This document shows, in pieces, positions 50,741-60,065 of a DNA stretch of 64,000 nt (within the stretch, counting starts at the first letter, position 1; each line of letters opens with the position of its first letter). The notes beneath the pieces are model-generated. The model was not told the DNA's origin. It did not search any database and saw nothing but the letters and a program-made list of their open reading frames with translations. A program made the position numbers and the translations under genes. The DNA is taken from assembly GCF_030053115.1 (NCBI RefSeq), contig NZ_CP125619.1:1-64000 (forward strand), written 5' to 3'. This stretch comes from Pseudomonas svalbardensis (GTDB taxonomy: Bacteria > Pseudomonadota > Gammaproteobacteria > Pseudomonadales > Pseudomonadaceae).

Positions 50741-52531
50741 ATGAGACTGGCGATGAAGCTGCGCACGCGGCTGTTTCTGAGTATTTCCGCACTGATCACG
50801 GTGGCGCTGCTTGGGCTGTTGCTCGGGCTGGTCAGCGTGATGCAGATGGCGAGTTCCCAGGAAGCGCTGATTCGCAATAATTTCGTCACGCTCGACCTGG
50901 GACTGAAATTGCGTCAGACCCTGGGCGATCAACTGATGATCATGCTCAGCGAGAAGCCGGATCCTGCAGCGTTCGAGGCGTCCAGGCAGCATTATTTTCA
51001 GTTGCTTGATGAAGGCATTGTCCATGCCCAGGCTGGCGATGAGCTCCAACACGGTTTCGAACAGGCCAAGACTGACTACCTGAGCTTTCTGCAGGCGTAC
51101 GACCTTTCACGTGACTCGACGCAGGTGTTGAGTGGCAACGAAGAACTCACCGAAAAATTCAATGCGTTGCGCAATGGTTTGATCGTCGAGCAACAGCGTG
51201 CGCTGGATAACATCAATGCCACCGAACGGCAGGCTCGGGAGAGGGCGCTGCTGGTTGCCGGCCTGCTCGGGCTGGTGGGGCTGGCGGTGTTGATCATCGG
51301 CTTCGTCACCGCCCACGCTATCGCTCAACGTTTTGGTGCACCGATCGAGGCTCTGGCCCAAGCGGCGGACAACATCGGCCAAGGCAATTTCGAAGTGACG
51401 CTACCGATTTCCTCGGCCGTGGAAATGAACCTGCTGACCAAGCGCTTCGGGATCATGGCCGAGGCCCTGCGCGAGCATCAGGCCACCAATGTCGATGAAC
51501 TGCTCGCAGGCCAGCAGCGTTTGCAGGCCGTGCTCGACAGCATCGACGATGGGCTGTTGATGATTGACCGCGATGGTCGTTTGGAACACCTCAATCCAGT
51601 GGCGCAGCGTCAGTTAGGTTGGGACAGCGATCGTCTCGGTCAAGGTCTGGGTACGGCGCTTGAGCGTCCCGAACTCGATGATCAGTTGCAACTGGTACTG
51701 CGCGGCGGCACCCTGGAGCGGGCGCCTGAGGACCTGAGTATCGAGGTCGACGGTGAGTCGCGGTTGCTGACCTTTAGCCTGACGCCGGTCAGCCATACAC
51801 AGGGGCATATTCTGGGCGCCGTGATGGTGCTGCATGACGTCACCGAACAGCGGGCGTTTGAACGGGTACGCAGCGAGTTCGTGCTGCGCGCCTCCCATGA
51901 ATTGCGAACGCCGGTCACCGGGATGCACATGGCATTCGGCCTGTTCCGCGAGCGCGCGCACTTTGCCAAGGACTCGCGTGAAGCTGATCTGCTGGACACC
52001 GTGAATGAAGAGATGCAGCGCTTGATGCAGTTGATCAACGACCTGCTGAACTTCTCCCGCTACCAGAACGGATTGCAGAAGCTCACGTTGGCGCCGTGCT
52101 CCATCGAGGATTTGCTGGAGCAGGCCCGGGCACGTTTTGCCGGCCCTGCAGAAGAGCAGGGCATCGACCTGCTAGTGGAAGTGCAAGGGCCATTACCGCG
52201 ATTGCAGGCCGATCAGCCGCAGCTGGACCGGGTGCTCGATAACCTGATCGACAACGCGTTGCGCCACACCGCTTCCGGCGGGCAAATACGTTTGCAGGCT
52301 CGACGCCACGGGGAGCGAGTGATTATCAGCGTCGAGGACAACGGCGAAGGCATTGCCTATGGTCAGCAGGGGCGGATTTTCGAACCCTTTGTACAGGTGG
52401 GTCGCAAGAAGGGCGGTGCCGGACTCGGTCTGGCACTGTGCAAGGAAATCGTGCAGTTGCACGGCGGTCGGATGGGTGTTTATTCGCGGCCAGGGCAGGG
52501 TACTCAGTTCTACATGGCGCTGTCGGTTTAA
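50741..52531 (+). CDS. kinB: Sensor histidine kinase KinB
   Basis: 596-aa membrane kinase and AlgB partner. Two membrane helices (about residues 10-35 and 170-190) flank a periplasmic helical domain, followed by HAMP, PAS (LDSIDDGLLMIDRDGRLEHLN), HisKA with His386 in RASHELRTPVTG, and HATPase (NALRHTASGG, DNGEGI, GLGLALCKEI). ATG 50741 gives MRLAMKLRTRLFLS; an ATG four codons later is possible. KinB senses envelope signals and also acts as an AlgB phosphatase in P. aeruginosa. Confidence 0.96.
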   Translation: MRLAMKLRTRLFLSISALITVALLGLLLGLVSVMQMASSQEALIRNNFVTLDLGLKLRQTLGDQLMIMLSEKPDPAAFEASRQHYFQLLDEGIVHAQAGDELQHGFEQAKTDYLSFLQAYDLSRDSTQVLSGNEELTEKFNALRNGLIVEQQRALDNINATERQARERALLVAGLLGLVGLAVLIIGFVTAHAIAQRFGAPIEALAQAADNIGQGNFEVTLPISSAVEMNLLTKRFGIMAEALREHQATNVDELLAGQQRLQAVLDSIDDGLLMIDRDGRLEHLNPVAQRQLGWDSDRLGQGLGTALERPELDDQLQLVLRGGTLERAPEDLSIEVDGESRLLTFSLTPVSHTQGHILGAVMVLHDVTEQRAFERVRSEFVLRASHELRTPVTGMHMAFGLFRERAHFAKDSREADLLDTVNEEMQRLMQLINDLLNFSRYQNGLQKLTLAPCSIEDLLEQARARFAGPAEEQGIDLLVEVQGPLPRLQADQPQLDRVLDNLIDNALRHTASGGQIRLQARRHGERVIISVEDNGEGIAYGQQGRIFEPFVQVGRKKGGAGLGLALCKEIVQLHGGRMGVYSRPGQGTQFYMALSV

Positions 52532-52543
52532 GCCGCAGCCGCT

Positions 52544-54157
52544 TCAGGCTTCGTCATCGAGACGTCGGGCAGCCAATCGGCGACCACGGGTAATCAGCTC
52601 GATGAACTGCACCGCACTCAGCGCATGGGCGAATAGCCAGCCCTGACCGAACTTCACGCCTTCACTGCTCAGAAGCGCCGCCTGGGATTCAAGTTCGATG
52701 CCCTCGGCAATTACCTTGAGTTGCAGTGCCTGGGCCATGTGAATGATGTGCGGGGCGACACCGCTACTCGCGGCGTCATGGCCCAGTGCATCGATAAACG
52801 CCTTGTCGATTTTCAGGCAATCGACGGGCAGGGTTTGCAGATAGGCGAGGCTGCAATAGCCGGTGCCAAAGTCATCGATCAGCACTTGATGCCCGACATC
52901 CCGCAAGGCTTGCAGGTTTTCCCGGGCTACCACGACATCGATCAATCCCCGCTCGGTAACCTCAAAGGCAATTTGCTTTGCCGCGACGCGGTGCAAGGTC
53001 AGCAGTCTCGCCATTACCTGACCGATGCGCGGCACCATGACGTCGCAGGCCGCAAGGTTGACCGAGATGTACAGTTGCGGATTGGCCCGCAACAATTGAC
53101 CCAGTTGCTCAAGCAGGCGTTGCAGGACGAAGTCGGTCATCTGGCGGATCTGGCCGGTGTTCTCCGCCATCGGAATAAACAGGTCGGGGCTGGTCAGGGT
53201 GCCGTCCGGTCTTCGCCAGCGCAGCAAGGCTTCTGCCCCGACACAGTTGCGACTGTCGAGGTCGAAGATCGGTTGATACAGCACCTGCAATTCGCCTCGT
53301 CGTATGGCGCCACTCAGTTCGGCGTCCAGCGACTGTCGCTGGCGCACCAGCAGAAGCACCAGAAAACCCACGCATAAGGCGAGTGCCAGGCTGGCCGGCA
53401 GCAACCACCACCAGACAGCGGGCACATGCATACCGGTGCGCGGGCTGATCAGTACCAATTGGTATTCTGGATTGTTGGTTGGCATGCGGTAAATCAAGCG
53501 GGTCTGCGTCACTTGTAGCGCGTCGAGGCTTTTCGGGGGCCAGGGTTCGGTGGGTGGCCAGGCCTGCGAGACACCCAGTACCGGAATCGCGCGCGTACCG
53601 TGGTCGAGCACCACTAGCAGGCTGCTTCCCGGTGGCAAGTCGACCATGTCGGTCAAATGCCCGCGAGACGTCGCGACACGAAAATTGCCGCGTCCGAGCA
53701 TCAGCGCGGCGCGGTTTTCATCGGGTTCGGTGGTGGTGTTCAGCCAGTAGCTGTAGGTCGGCCCCCTGATGTCTGGCGGCCTTATCATCGACAGCCCTTC
53801 CTGGCGGGGGCGGTTGGAACAGATCCGCGAGGCGTCCATATAAGCGGCTTCGTAAACGAAACGGTAATTGAAGCTAACCTGTTGCAAGGTCGCGATCATT
53901 TCGTCATCGCAGCCGCGTAACGGCTGGGCTTCCAGGTCGTCGAGGCTTTCACGCAACTGCCCGAAAAGTTGCTCCAGACGAGCAAGGAAGCGCTTTCCCT
54001 GGGCATTCATTTCTTCGCTTTCGCTCTGCTCGACTTGATGCATGGCCACGAACAGGCTGCCGGCCATCAGGAGTGTCGCGCTCAAGGCAGCAGCCAGTAT
54101 CGCCAAAAACCAAGGGCGAAAGAACCAACTACGTAGTGTCTCTCGAGCAGCAGGCAT
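52544..54157 (-). CDS. CSS-motif EAL-domain c-di-GMP phosphodiesterase
   Basis: 537-aa membrane protein: two membrane helices (about residues 15-40 and 235-260) flank a periplasmic CSS-type sensor domain with Cys residues (LRGCDDEM, RICSNRP), followed by an EAL domain. EALLRW is at 309-314, with NLAACD, DDFGTGYCSLAYLQ and AEGIE downstream; the catalytic set looks complete. I chose ATG 54157; the in-frame TTG at 54181 is less likely. CSS domains respond to periplasmic thiol state via DsbA/DsbB, and dsbA is nearby. Confidence 0.9.
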   Translation of the reverse strand: MPAARETLRSWFFRPWFLAILAAALSATLLMAGSLFVAMHQVEQSESEEMNAQGKRFLARLEQLFGQLRESLDDLEAQPLRGCDDEMIATLQQVSFNYRFVYEAAYMDASRICSNRPRQEGLSMIRPPDIRGPTYSYWLNTTTEPDENRAALMLGRGNFRVATSRGHLTDMVDLPPGSSLLVVLDHGTRAIPVLGVSQAWPPTEPWPPKSLDALQVTQTRLIYRMPTNNPEYQLVLISPRTGMHVPAVWWWLLPASLALALCVGFLVLLLVRQRQSLDAELSGAIRRGELQVLYQPIFDLDSRNCVGAEALLRWRRPDGTLTSPDLFIPMAENTGQIRQMTDFVLQRLLEQLGQLLRANPQLYISVNLAACDVMVPRIGQVMARLLTLHRVAAKQIAFEVTERGLIDVVVARENLQALRDVGHQVLIDDFGTGYCSLAYLQTLPVDCLKIDKAFIDALGHDAASSGVAPHIIHMAQALQLKVIAEGIELESQAALLSSEGVKFGQGWLFAHALSAVQFIELITRGRRLAARRLDDEA

Positions 54158-54232
54158 AGGGAATATCCGAAGAATTACCAATGAGTTATAGCTGCTGATT
54201 GGAAAAAAGCCCTGACCGTCGGGCGGGCGTCA

Positions 54233-55012
54233 TTATTTTGTCTGGTTCAATACTTGTAGAAGTGCCGCGGTTTGCGCATCCGGTGTGCCATCGAAACGTG
54301 ACGGTCGGAAATGCATCTGGAAGGCCGCAATCACATGACGTGTCGCAACATCCAGTTCGCCGGTTTGCGGCGTGGGATAACCCGCGCGGGCCAGCTGTGC
54401 CTGAAACCAGCTGATGGTTGGCAGTTGTACTTCGAACTGTACTTGCTGACGCGTTACGGCCTGCTCGTTCGGCCAGACTCCCAGGCCTTCGGCAGCCAGA
54501 CGCTTCCAGGGGAACAGCGGCCCCGGATCGAGCTTGCGCAGCGGGGCGATGTCGCTGTGGCCGATGATGCTGCGGGGATTGATGGCGTAACGCTTGCTGA
54601 TGTCCTTGAGCAGAACGATCAGGGACTGGACCTGATCTTCGCTGTAGGGATACCAAAGGCGCCCGGCAGGGGTGTCTTTAAAACCCGGATTGACGATTTC
54701 GATCCCGATGGAACTGGAGTTCAACCAGGTCCGGCCTTGCCATTCGCTTTCCCCGGCGTGCCAGGCTCGGAGGTTTTCATCCATCAGCTTGTAGATGGTG
54801 GCGCCCTTGTCGTCGCCAATCAGATAGTGGCTGCTGACGTCGCCGTGGGTCAGCAGTTGCAGCGAGCGTTCCAGTGACGCGGAGGTGTAGTGCACCACCA
54901 CGAACTGAACGCGGCTGTCGTAATTGGCTGAAGGGTGACGGGTGTCGAACCGGGGGCCGCTGGCACAACCGGCTAACAGAATCAGCGACACGATGAGAGA
55001 TAGATATTTCAT
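54233..55012 (-). CDS. N-acetylmuramoyl-L-alanine amidase AmpDh2
   Basis: 259-aa lipoprotein of the AmpD type, which cleaves the amide bond between muramic acid and the peptide stem. Lipobox LLAGC has Cys16. The amidase_2 domain carries His in VVHYTS, EIVNPG, and the GHSDIAPLRKLDPG zinc block. Residues 190-255 form a peptidoglycan-binding-like domain (TGELDVATRHVIAAFQMHFRP). Length and position match AmpDh2 of P. aeruginosa. ATG 55012 is chosen because it leaves the lipoprotein signal intact. Confidence 0.92.
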   Translation of the reverse strand: MKYLSLIVSLILLAGCASGPRFDTRHPSANYDSRVQFVVVHYTSASLERSLQLLTHGDVSSHYLIGDDKGATIYKLMDENLRAWHAGESEWQGRTWLNSSSIGIEIVNPGFKDTPAGRLWYPYSEDQVQSLIVLLKDISKRYAINPRSIIGHSDIAPLRKLDPGPLFPWKRLAAEGLGVWPNEQAVTRQQVQFEVQLPTISWFQAQLARAGYPTPQTGELDVATRHVIAAFQMHFRPSRFDGTPDAQTAALLQVLNQTK

Positions 55013-55115
55013 GGCAGAAGGCAATACACGCAAGACAGTAATGCAACAGTGTAACGTACTGCCTTGCGGGCAGACGGCCCACGCGAAGTTTTAAACAAAA
55101 TGGAACAATTGCCCG

Positions 55116-57194
55116 TCAGCCCAGTGCGACTTGGTTACGGCCGGCATGTTTCGCGCGATATAGGGCCTGATCGGCTCTTTTAAGGACCAGATCGCTATGT
55201 TCGCCGGGCTTGAATGCAGTCAGACCCATGGAAATAGTGATGGTTACTGGCTCACCCTTAAAGTGGAAAGGGCAGGCTTCGATCGAGGCGCGCAGCTTTT
55301 CCAGCAGTTTCGCACCAGCAGCTGGCACCGTGTCTGGCATCAACAGGACAAACTCCTCACCGCCGAATCGGGCAATGAAATCCGTCCCGCGCAGGCGCTT
55401 GCGTAGCACGCTGGCGATGATTTTCAGTACTTTGTCGCCCGCCAGGTGACCATAGTTATCGTTAATGCGTTTGAAATGGTCGAGGTCGAGCATTGCCAGC
55501 AACAGGGTGTTGCCGTGTTGCTGCCATTGGTTGATTTCGTGATCCAGCCGTTCGCTCCAGGCTGCCCGGTTAGGCAGGCCGGTGAGCGGGTCGATCAAGG
55601 CTTTCTGACGCTGCTCTTCAAGATGCTCGCGGTAGCCCAGGGCTTCCTGCTCCATGTGCGCAACGCGTTCGGCCAGACTATGGAGGCGGGCCGCGACTTC
55701 CTGCTCGCGCTCGTCACGCTGCTTCTGGTGCTGGTCCATGGTGCCGAGCAGCCCTTCCAGATGGTTTTCCAGGACGTGCTTGAGATCGTCCAGGTCGGCG
55801 GCTTCCTGCATGCTGCTCTGCAAGCCGTCGACCTGCTCGCGGATCTGCGTGTCCATCTCGCGTGCGGCGGAACGGTTGTCGGCATGGCCTTCGCTGGCGG
55901 CTTGCAAGTTGCTTTGGAACGACTCGAGGCGTTCGTTTAACTGTTGCAAGTAGGCTTCGAATTCATGCTGGCCACTGTCGGTGATTGCCAGCATCAAGGT
56001 TGCAAGATCGTCGAGGATTGGCAGCAGTTCGTACCAATTCAAACCGTTTTGCAGGCGATCACGCATCGCTTCGGCTTGCGGACGATGACGCTCGGGCAGC
56101 GTCAGGTCGTCGAGCAGGCCCAGTAGCGTGTCTTCGATATGCTTGGCCACCGAGCTGTAGGACGGCTCGGGTGAGTCCGGCAGGGCGTAGAGAACATCCG
56201 GCTCGGATTGTTCAGTGTCTACGGCGGCCAGCACTTCAGCCATGGCCGGGGGCAGCGGCAGGCTGTCGAGATAGACCACCGGGGTCAGTTCGTCGGGATT
56301 GCTTTCCGGTTGAGCCTGTATTTCTGGCTCGATGATTGATGGAGCGGGTTCTTCTGGATGTTCTATGTCCGGTTGCGGTTGCGTCTCTGGAGTCTGGGTG
56401 CGCGCTCGCTCCGGCTCAAGCACCGGCGGAACAAACGCTACGACCGCAGGAGAAGGCGCTGCTGCGGGCGGAGCCTCGATCGTCGGTGGCTCGGATGCAG
56501 TAGCGGGTGCGGCAACTTGTGCGACCGCAACTTGGGGCCTATCGACCTCTGGCGCGAGATCGACAGATACCTGTGGTGTCTCGGCATGACGCACAGCAAC
56601 CGCTTCGGCATGCTGCAGGGTGGGCGTCGGGACAGCGCCGGGGACAACCTGTAATGCCGCTTCATCCGCTTCACGGCTACCAAACAGTCGCTGCAGCAAA
56701 CCAGGGCGGCCGGGTTCTGTCGGGTTTTCAAGCTGATTCAGGGCTTTTCCTTGCAGACCGCTCAGTTCGCTGAGCAGCAGCGGAATTTCGCGCGCCTGCC
56801 CGACTCTTGCATCCAGATGCTTGGCGAAGTTTTTCAGCGGCCGGCTTACTTCGCGGGGCAGCGGTAATGTTTGCAGCTGCGAGACCAGCGCGGTCAATGC
56901 GGCGCTGGTCTGATTAACCCGGGTTTCCCGGCGTTGTTCGGAGTCGAGCACGGCTTTTTCCAGCCGCGGAAGCAGGGCGGCCAGGCCGGCGTCCATGTCG
57001 TCGGTGCGCACGACTTCACGCATTTCCTTCATGCATTGGTCAACGACGCGGTCGGTGCCCTCGGCTGCCAGCGTGCTGCGCACCAGGCCACGACGCAGCA
57101 GGTCGAGCCGGGTGTCCCATCGACGTTCGAGCTTTTCCTGTTGTTCGATGCTTTTGAGGTATTTTTCTTTCCAGCGCTGTGCTTCGTCGCTCAT
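55116..57194 (-). CDS. GGDEF diguanylate cyclase
   Basis: 692-aa soluble protein with an N-terminal helical region, a long Pro/Ala/Glu-rich linker (about residues 180-320), a coiled-coil region, and a C-terminal GGDEF domain with intact GGEEF at 611-615. An RxxD-like inhibitory site is not obvious. It corresponds to the diguanylate cyclase next to polA-dsbA in P. aeruginosa (there DgcH). It overlaps the upstream endo/exonuclease-family gene by 4 bases, so the two are coupled. Confidence 0.92.
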   Translation of the reverse strand: MSDEAQRWKEKYLKSIEQQEKLERRWDTRLDLLRRGLVRSTLAAEGTDRVVDQCMKEMREVVRTDDMDAGLAALLPRLEKAVLDSEQRRETRVNQTSAALTALVSQLQTLPLPREVSRPLKNFAKHLDARVGQAREIPLLLSELSGLQGKALNQLENPTEPGRPGLLQRLFGSREADEAALQVVPGAVPTPTLQHAEAVAVRHAETPQVSVDLAPEVDRPQVAVAQVAAPATASEPPTIEAPPAAAPSPAVVAFVPPVLEPERARTQTPETQPQPDIEHPEEPAPSIIEPEIQAQPESNPDELTPVVYLDSLPLPPAMAEVLAAVDTEQSEPDVLYALPDSPEPSYSSVAKHIEDTLLGLLDDLTLPERHRPQAEAMRDRLQNGLNWYELLPILDDLATLMLAITDSGQHEFEAYLQQLNERLESFQSNLQAASEGHADNRSAAREMDTQIREQVDGLQSSMQEAADLDDLKHVLENHLEGLLGTMDQHQKQRDEREQEVAARLHSLAERVAHMEQEALGYREHLEEQRQKALIDPLTGLPNRAAWSERLDHEINQWQQHGNTLLLAMLDLDHFKRINDNYGHLAGDKVLKIIASVLRKRLRGTDFIARFGGEEFVLLMPDTVPAAGAKLLEKLRASIEACPFHFKGEPVTITISMGLTAFKPGEHSDLVLKRADQALYRAKHAGRNQVALG

Positions 57195-58069
57195 TCATGG
57201 GATCCGCGAGGGGCAGGACTCAACGCGGGCAATGCATCGGCCGTGAGCGAACCCGGCAGACGAATCTCTACCGCGACCGGCAGGTGATCGGAAATGGGTT
57301 GTGCCAGCACCTCGACCTTTTCAAGGGTCAGGGTGGGGCTCAGCAGAATATGGTCCAGACAGCGTTGCGGGCGCCAGCTAGGGAACGTCGCTTCCAGTTG
57401 CGGCGCGAGCAGGCCGAGGTCACGCAACGGGGAGTTTTGCAGCAAGTCACTGGCATGGGTATTCATGTCGCCCATCAGCACCTGGTGTTTATAGCCGCCG
57501 ATCAACTCGCGGATGTAAGCCAGTTGCATGCTGCGGGCGCGAGCGCCCAGAGCCAGGTGCATCATGACCACCACCAGCGCCTCAGGACCTTCGCCAAAGC
57601 GCACCAGAATCGCCCCGCGACCCTTGGGTCCCGGAAGCGGATGATCTTCAATCGCCCACGGGCGCAGGCGGCTGAGCACACCATTGCTGTGCTGGCCGAG
57701 GCGTCCGAGATTGCGATTGAGTTGTTGATACCAGTAGGGGAATGCGCCGAGCTGTGCCAGGTGTTCGACCTGGTTGACGTAGCCTGATCGCAAGCTGCCG
57801 CCATCGGCTTCCTGCAAGGCGACCAGGTCGAAGTCGCCCAGCAGATTGCCGATTTTTTGCAGATTGTCGGCACGCCCGGTGTGCGGCAACAGATGCTGCC
57901 AGCCTCGGGTCAGGTAATGCCGATAGCGCTCGGTACTGATGCCGACCTGGATATTGAAGCTGAGCAAGCGCAGACGACTGTCTGCGGGCAGGCCCGTTGA
58001 TTCCAGATGATGTTCGTTGACCCGCGGATTATGCAGGCCAACGACGCGTTCAGTGCCCCAGCGGCGCAT
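57191..58069 (-). CDS. Endonuclease/exonuclease/phosphatase-family protein
   Basis: 292-aa member of the DNase I-like phosphoesterase superfamily. Typical blocks are RLLSFNIQVGIS, LVALQEADGGS, QVLMGDMNTH and LDHILLSPTL ... PISDHLPVAVEI, which supply the metal-binding and catalytic Asn, Glu, Asp and His. No signal peptide is evident. Substrate (nucleic acid or phospholipid) is unknown. The start is 14 bases after dsbA on the same strand and it overlaps the GGDEF gene. Confidence 0.88.
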   Translation of the reverse strand: MRRWGTERVVGLHNPRVNEHHLESTGLPADSRLRLLSFNIQVGISTERYRHYLTRGWQHLLPHTGRADNLQKIGNLLGDFDLVALQEADGGSLRSGYVNQVEHLAQLGAFPYWYQQLNRNLGRLGQHSNGVLSRLRPWAIEDHPLPGPKGRGAILVRFGEGPEALVVVMMHLALGARARSMQLAYIRELIGGYKHQVLMGDMNTHASDLLQNSPLRDLGLLAPQLEATFPSWRPQRCLDHILLSPTLTLEKVEVLAQPISDHLPVAVEIRLPGSLTADALPALSPAPRGSHE

Positions 58070-58083
58070 GGCAGTCGCGGCGC

Positions 58084-58725
58084 TTAGTTGGCAGCAGCCT
58101 TGTTAGCCGCTCGCTCTTTGTCGATCAGCTTGTCGGCCAGTTGCAATGCTTGCTCGGCGCCGCCGGCAGAGCCCACATCGAAGCGATACTTGCCGTTGAC
58201 GATCATGGTCGGAACGCCGGAGATTTCGTACTTTTTGGCCAGGTCAGTGGCCTTGACGATCTGGCCCTTGATGGCGAAGGAGTCGAAGGTGGCCAGGAAC
58301 TTGTCCTTGTCTACGCCCTGAGTGGCCAGGAAATCTGCCATTTCATTTTTGTCGACCAGCTTCTTGTGCTCTTTCTGAATTGCGTTGAACACCGCAGCGT
58401 GAACCTTGTTTTCGACGCCCATGGCTTCAAGGGTCAGGAACATCTGGCCGTGTGCGTTCCACGGGCCGCCGAACATGGCCGGAATGCGGACGAAGTTCAC
58501 GTCGGAAGGCAGTTTCTCAACCCATGGATTGATCACGGGTTCGAAAGCGTAGCAGTGCGGGCAGCCGTACCAGAACAACTCCACCACTTCGATCTTGCCA
58601 GGCACAGCTACCGGGACGGGATTGGTCAGTTCGACATATGGCGCTGCGGGTGCTTCAGCAGCTTGGGCGGTCATGCCAAACAGGCTGGCAGCGACGAGTG
58701 CGGCGCTGATGATCAGATTACGCAT
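58084..58725 (-). CDS. dsbA: Thiol:disulfide interchange protein DsbA
   Basis: 213-aa periplasmic oxidase that introduces disulfide bonds. It has a signal peptide (residues 1-22, to AQA-A), the thioredoxin-fold active site CPHC at residues 55-58, and the cis-Pro in SGVPTMIVNG near 172. DsbA is reoxidised by DsbB. A sigma-22 (AlgU) promoter lies just upstream, in line with reports that dsbA is AlgU-responsive in mucoid P. aeruginosa. It is followed on the same strand by the endo/exonuclease-family gene. Confidence 0.97.
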   Translation of the reverse strand: MRNLIISAALVAASLFGMTAQAAEAPAAPYVELTNPVPVAVPGKIEVVELFWYGCPHCYAFEPVINPWVEKLPSDVNFVRIPAMFGGPWNAHGQMFLTLEAMGVENKVHAAVFNAIQKEHKKLVDKNEMADFLATQGVDKDKFLATFDSFAIKGQIVKATDLAKKYEISGVPTMIVNGKYRFDVGSAGGAEQALQLADKLIDKERAANKAAAN

Positions 58726-58768
58726 GCTTTACTCCTGGACAATTTTGGTCGCCACGCGCGACCTGTTT

Positions 58769-58796
58769 TCAGACAGGTCCTGGCGGGCTTGAGTTC
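58769..58796 (-). promoter_or_regulatory. Sigma-22 (AlgU)-type promoter of dsbA
   Basis: On the - strand GAACTC, 17 bases, TCTGA matches the AlgU/RpoE consensus GAACTT-N16/17-TCTGA with one mismatch. The -10 element ends 43 bases before the dsbA start. DsbA induction by AlgU has been reported in mucoid P. aeruginosa. Confidence 0.82.
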
Positions 58797-58819
58797 TGTA
58801 GTGTAACGGCAGCAGCCAC

Positions 58820-58850
58820 AAAAAAGGGCGGCCAAAGCCACCCTTTTTAT
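58820..58850 (-). terminator. Terminator after the cytochrome c4 gene
   Basis: GGGCGGC / GCCACCC stem (58826-58843, one G-T pair) with a 4-base loop and A5/T5 flanks. On the - strand it runs into T6. It lies 76 bases after the cytochrome gene stop and before the dsbA promoter, so it isolates dsbA. Confidence 0.85.
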
Positions 58851-58925
58851 GCTTGCATCGACGGATTAATCGAGCGTTAACGTTGCGGGAGATGTACACC
58901 TCGCGCAACGCCCGATTCGCCGGCC

Positions 58926-59537
58926 TTAGTGCAGGCCTTGAATGTAGCTGGACACCGCTGCGATATCTTCGTCGCTCAGCTTTTTGGAGATGCTCTGCAT
59001 CGGCTTGGTGTCGCCATCGTTGGTGCGGCCGGCTTCTTCCTTGCGGAAGTCGGTCAGTTGCTTGGCGATGTATTGAGCGTGCTGGCCGCCCAGGTGCGGG
59101 AAGCCGGCAGCTGCGTTGCCTGTACCATTCGGCGAGTGGCAGCCGGTGCAGGCTGGCAGGCCCTTGGCCAGATCGCCGCCGCGAAACAATGCTTCACCGC
59201 GAGAAACGACTTTCGGGTCGGCGGCGCCAACACTGCCTTTCTGACTGGCGAAGTAGGCGGAGATATCGGCCAGATCCTGATCACTCAGGTTGGTCAGCAG
59301 GCCGGTCATTTCCAGTACCGTGCGTTTGCCGGACTTGATGTCGTGTAGCTGCTTGTTCAGATAACGCTCGCCCTGGCCTGCCAGTTTCGGAAAGTTAGGC
59401 GCCATACTGTTGCCATCCGGGCCATGACAGGCGCCACATACTGCGGCTTTCGCCTGACCAGCAGTCGCATCACCTGCAGCATGGGCAATGCCGGAGATCC
59501 CCACGGTCAACAGCAGACTCACGATCAATTTGTTCAT
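58926..59537 (-). CDS. Di-haem cytochrome c4
   Basis: 203-aa periplasmic cytochrome with a signal peptide (residues 1-20, to HA-A) and two haem c motifs, CGACH at 34-38 and CTGCH near 132, each with a distal Met (GNSMAPN and a later TKPMQSI). Cytochrome c4 shuttles electrons to cbb3 oxidase or cytochrome c peroxidase. It is 46 bases downstream of a small mono-haem cytochrome on the same strand, an association also found near dsbA and engB in other pseudomonads. Confidence 0.95.
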   Translation of the reverse strand: MNKLIVSLLLTVGISGIAHAAGDATAGQAKAAVCGACHGPDGNSMAPNFPKLAGQGERYLNKQLHDIKSGKRTVLEMTGLLTNLSDQDLADISAYFASQKGSVGAADPKVVSRGEALFRGGDLAKGLPACTGCHSPNGTGNAAAGFPHLGGQHAQYIAKQLTDFRKEEAGRTNDGDTKPMQSISKKLSDEDIAAVSSYIQGLH

Positions 59538-59583
59538 CAGCTAATCCAACTACGGCTAAGGGTTAAAGAGTTATGGACCGGGA

Positions 59584-59874
59584 TCACTCGCTCATCCACT
59601 GGATGATTGCTTGGTAATCCTCGGCACTGCAGTCCATGCACAAACCACGCGGCGGCATCGCCTTGAAACCCTGGGTCACGTGTTGCACCAGCGTCTCCAT
59701 ACCTTTCGCCAACCTCGGCGTCCAAGCTTCCTGATCACCCTTTTTGGGCGCCATGGGTAGTTGGCCGGAATGACAGGCACCACAAACACGGTTGTACACA
59801 GCTTCCGGATCCTGTGTAGCCTGAGCGCTGTAAAGCGGCATCAAGACACCGGCAGCTAGCAGCCATTTCGTCAT
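59584..59874 (-). CDS. Small mono-haem cytochrome c5
   Basis: 96-aa periplasmic cytochrome with a signal peptide (residues 1-19) and one haem motif CGACH at 31-35; the distal Met lies in AMPPRGLCMDC, where a Cys pair typical of cytochrome c5 is also visible. It is upstream of the c4 gene on the same strand and probably co-transcribed. It most likely donates electrons to a terminal oxidase. Confidence 0.93.
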   Translation of the reverse strand: MTKWLLAAGVLMPLYSAQATQDPEAVYNRVCGACHSGQLPMAPKKGDQEAWTPRLAKGMETLVQHVTQGFKAMPPRGLCMDCSAEDYQAIIQWMSE

Positions 59875-60065
59875 AAAACGACCTTTTCAGGGTTGAGAGC
59901 GTTCTGCGTTCTAGTGCGCAATCAAGGTCAATCGCTCTCGTGAACTTCATCCTACGCTGGGACAAAGCGCACACAAAATCTGCGGCATTATATACTGGCG
60001 TCACTGAAACGGAAACGACACTGCTCGCCGCGTCCATTCCCGGCGCCGCCCACATCGGAAATCCC

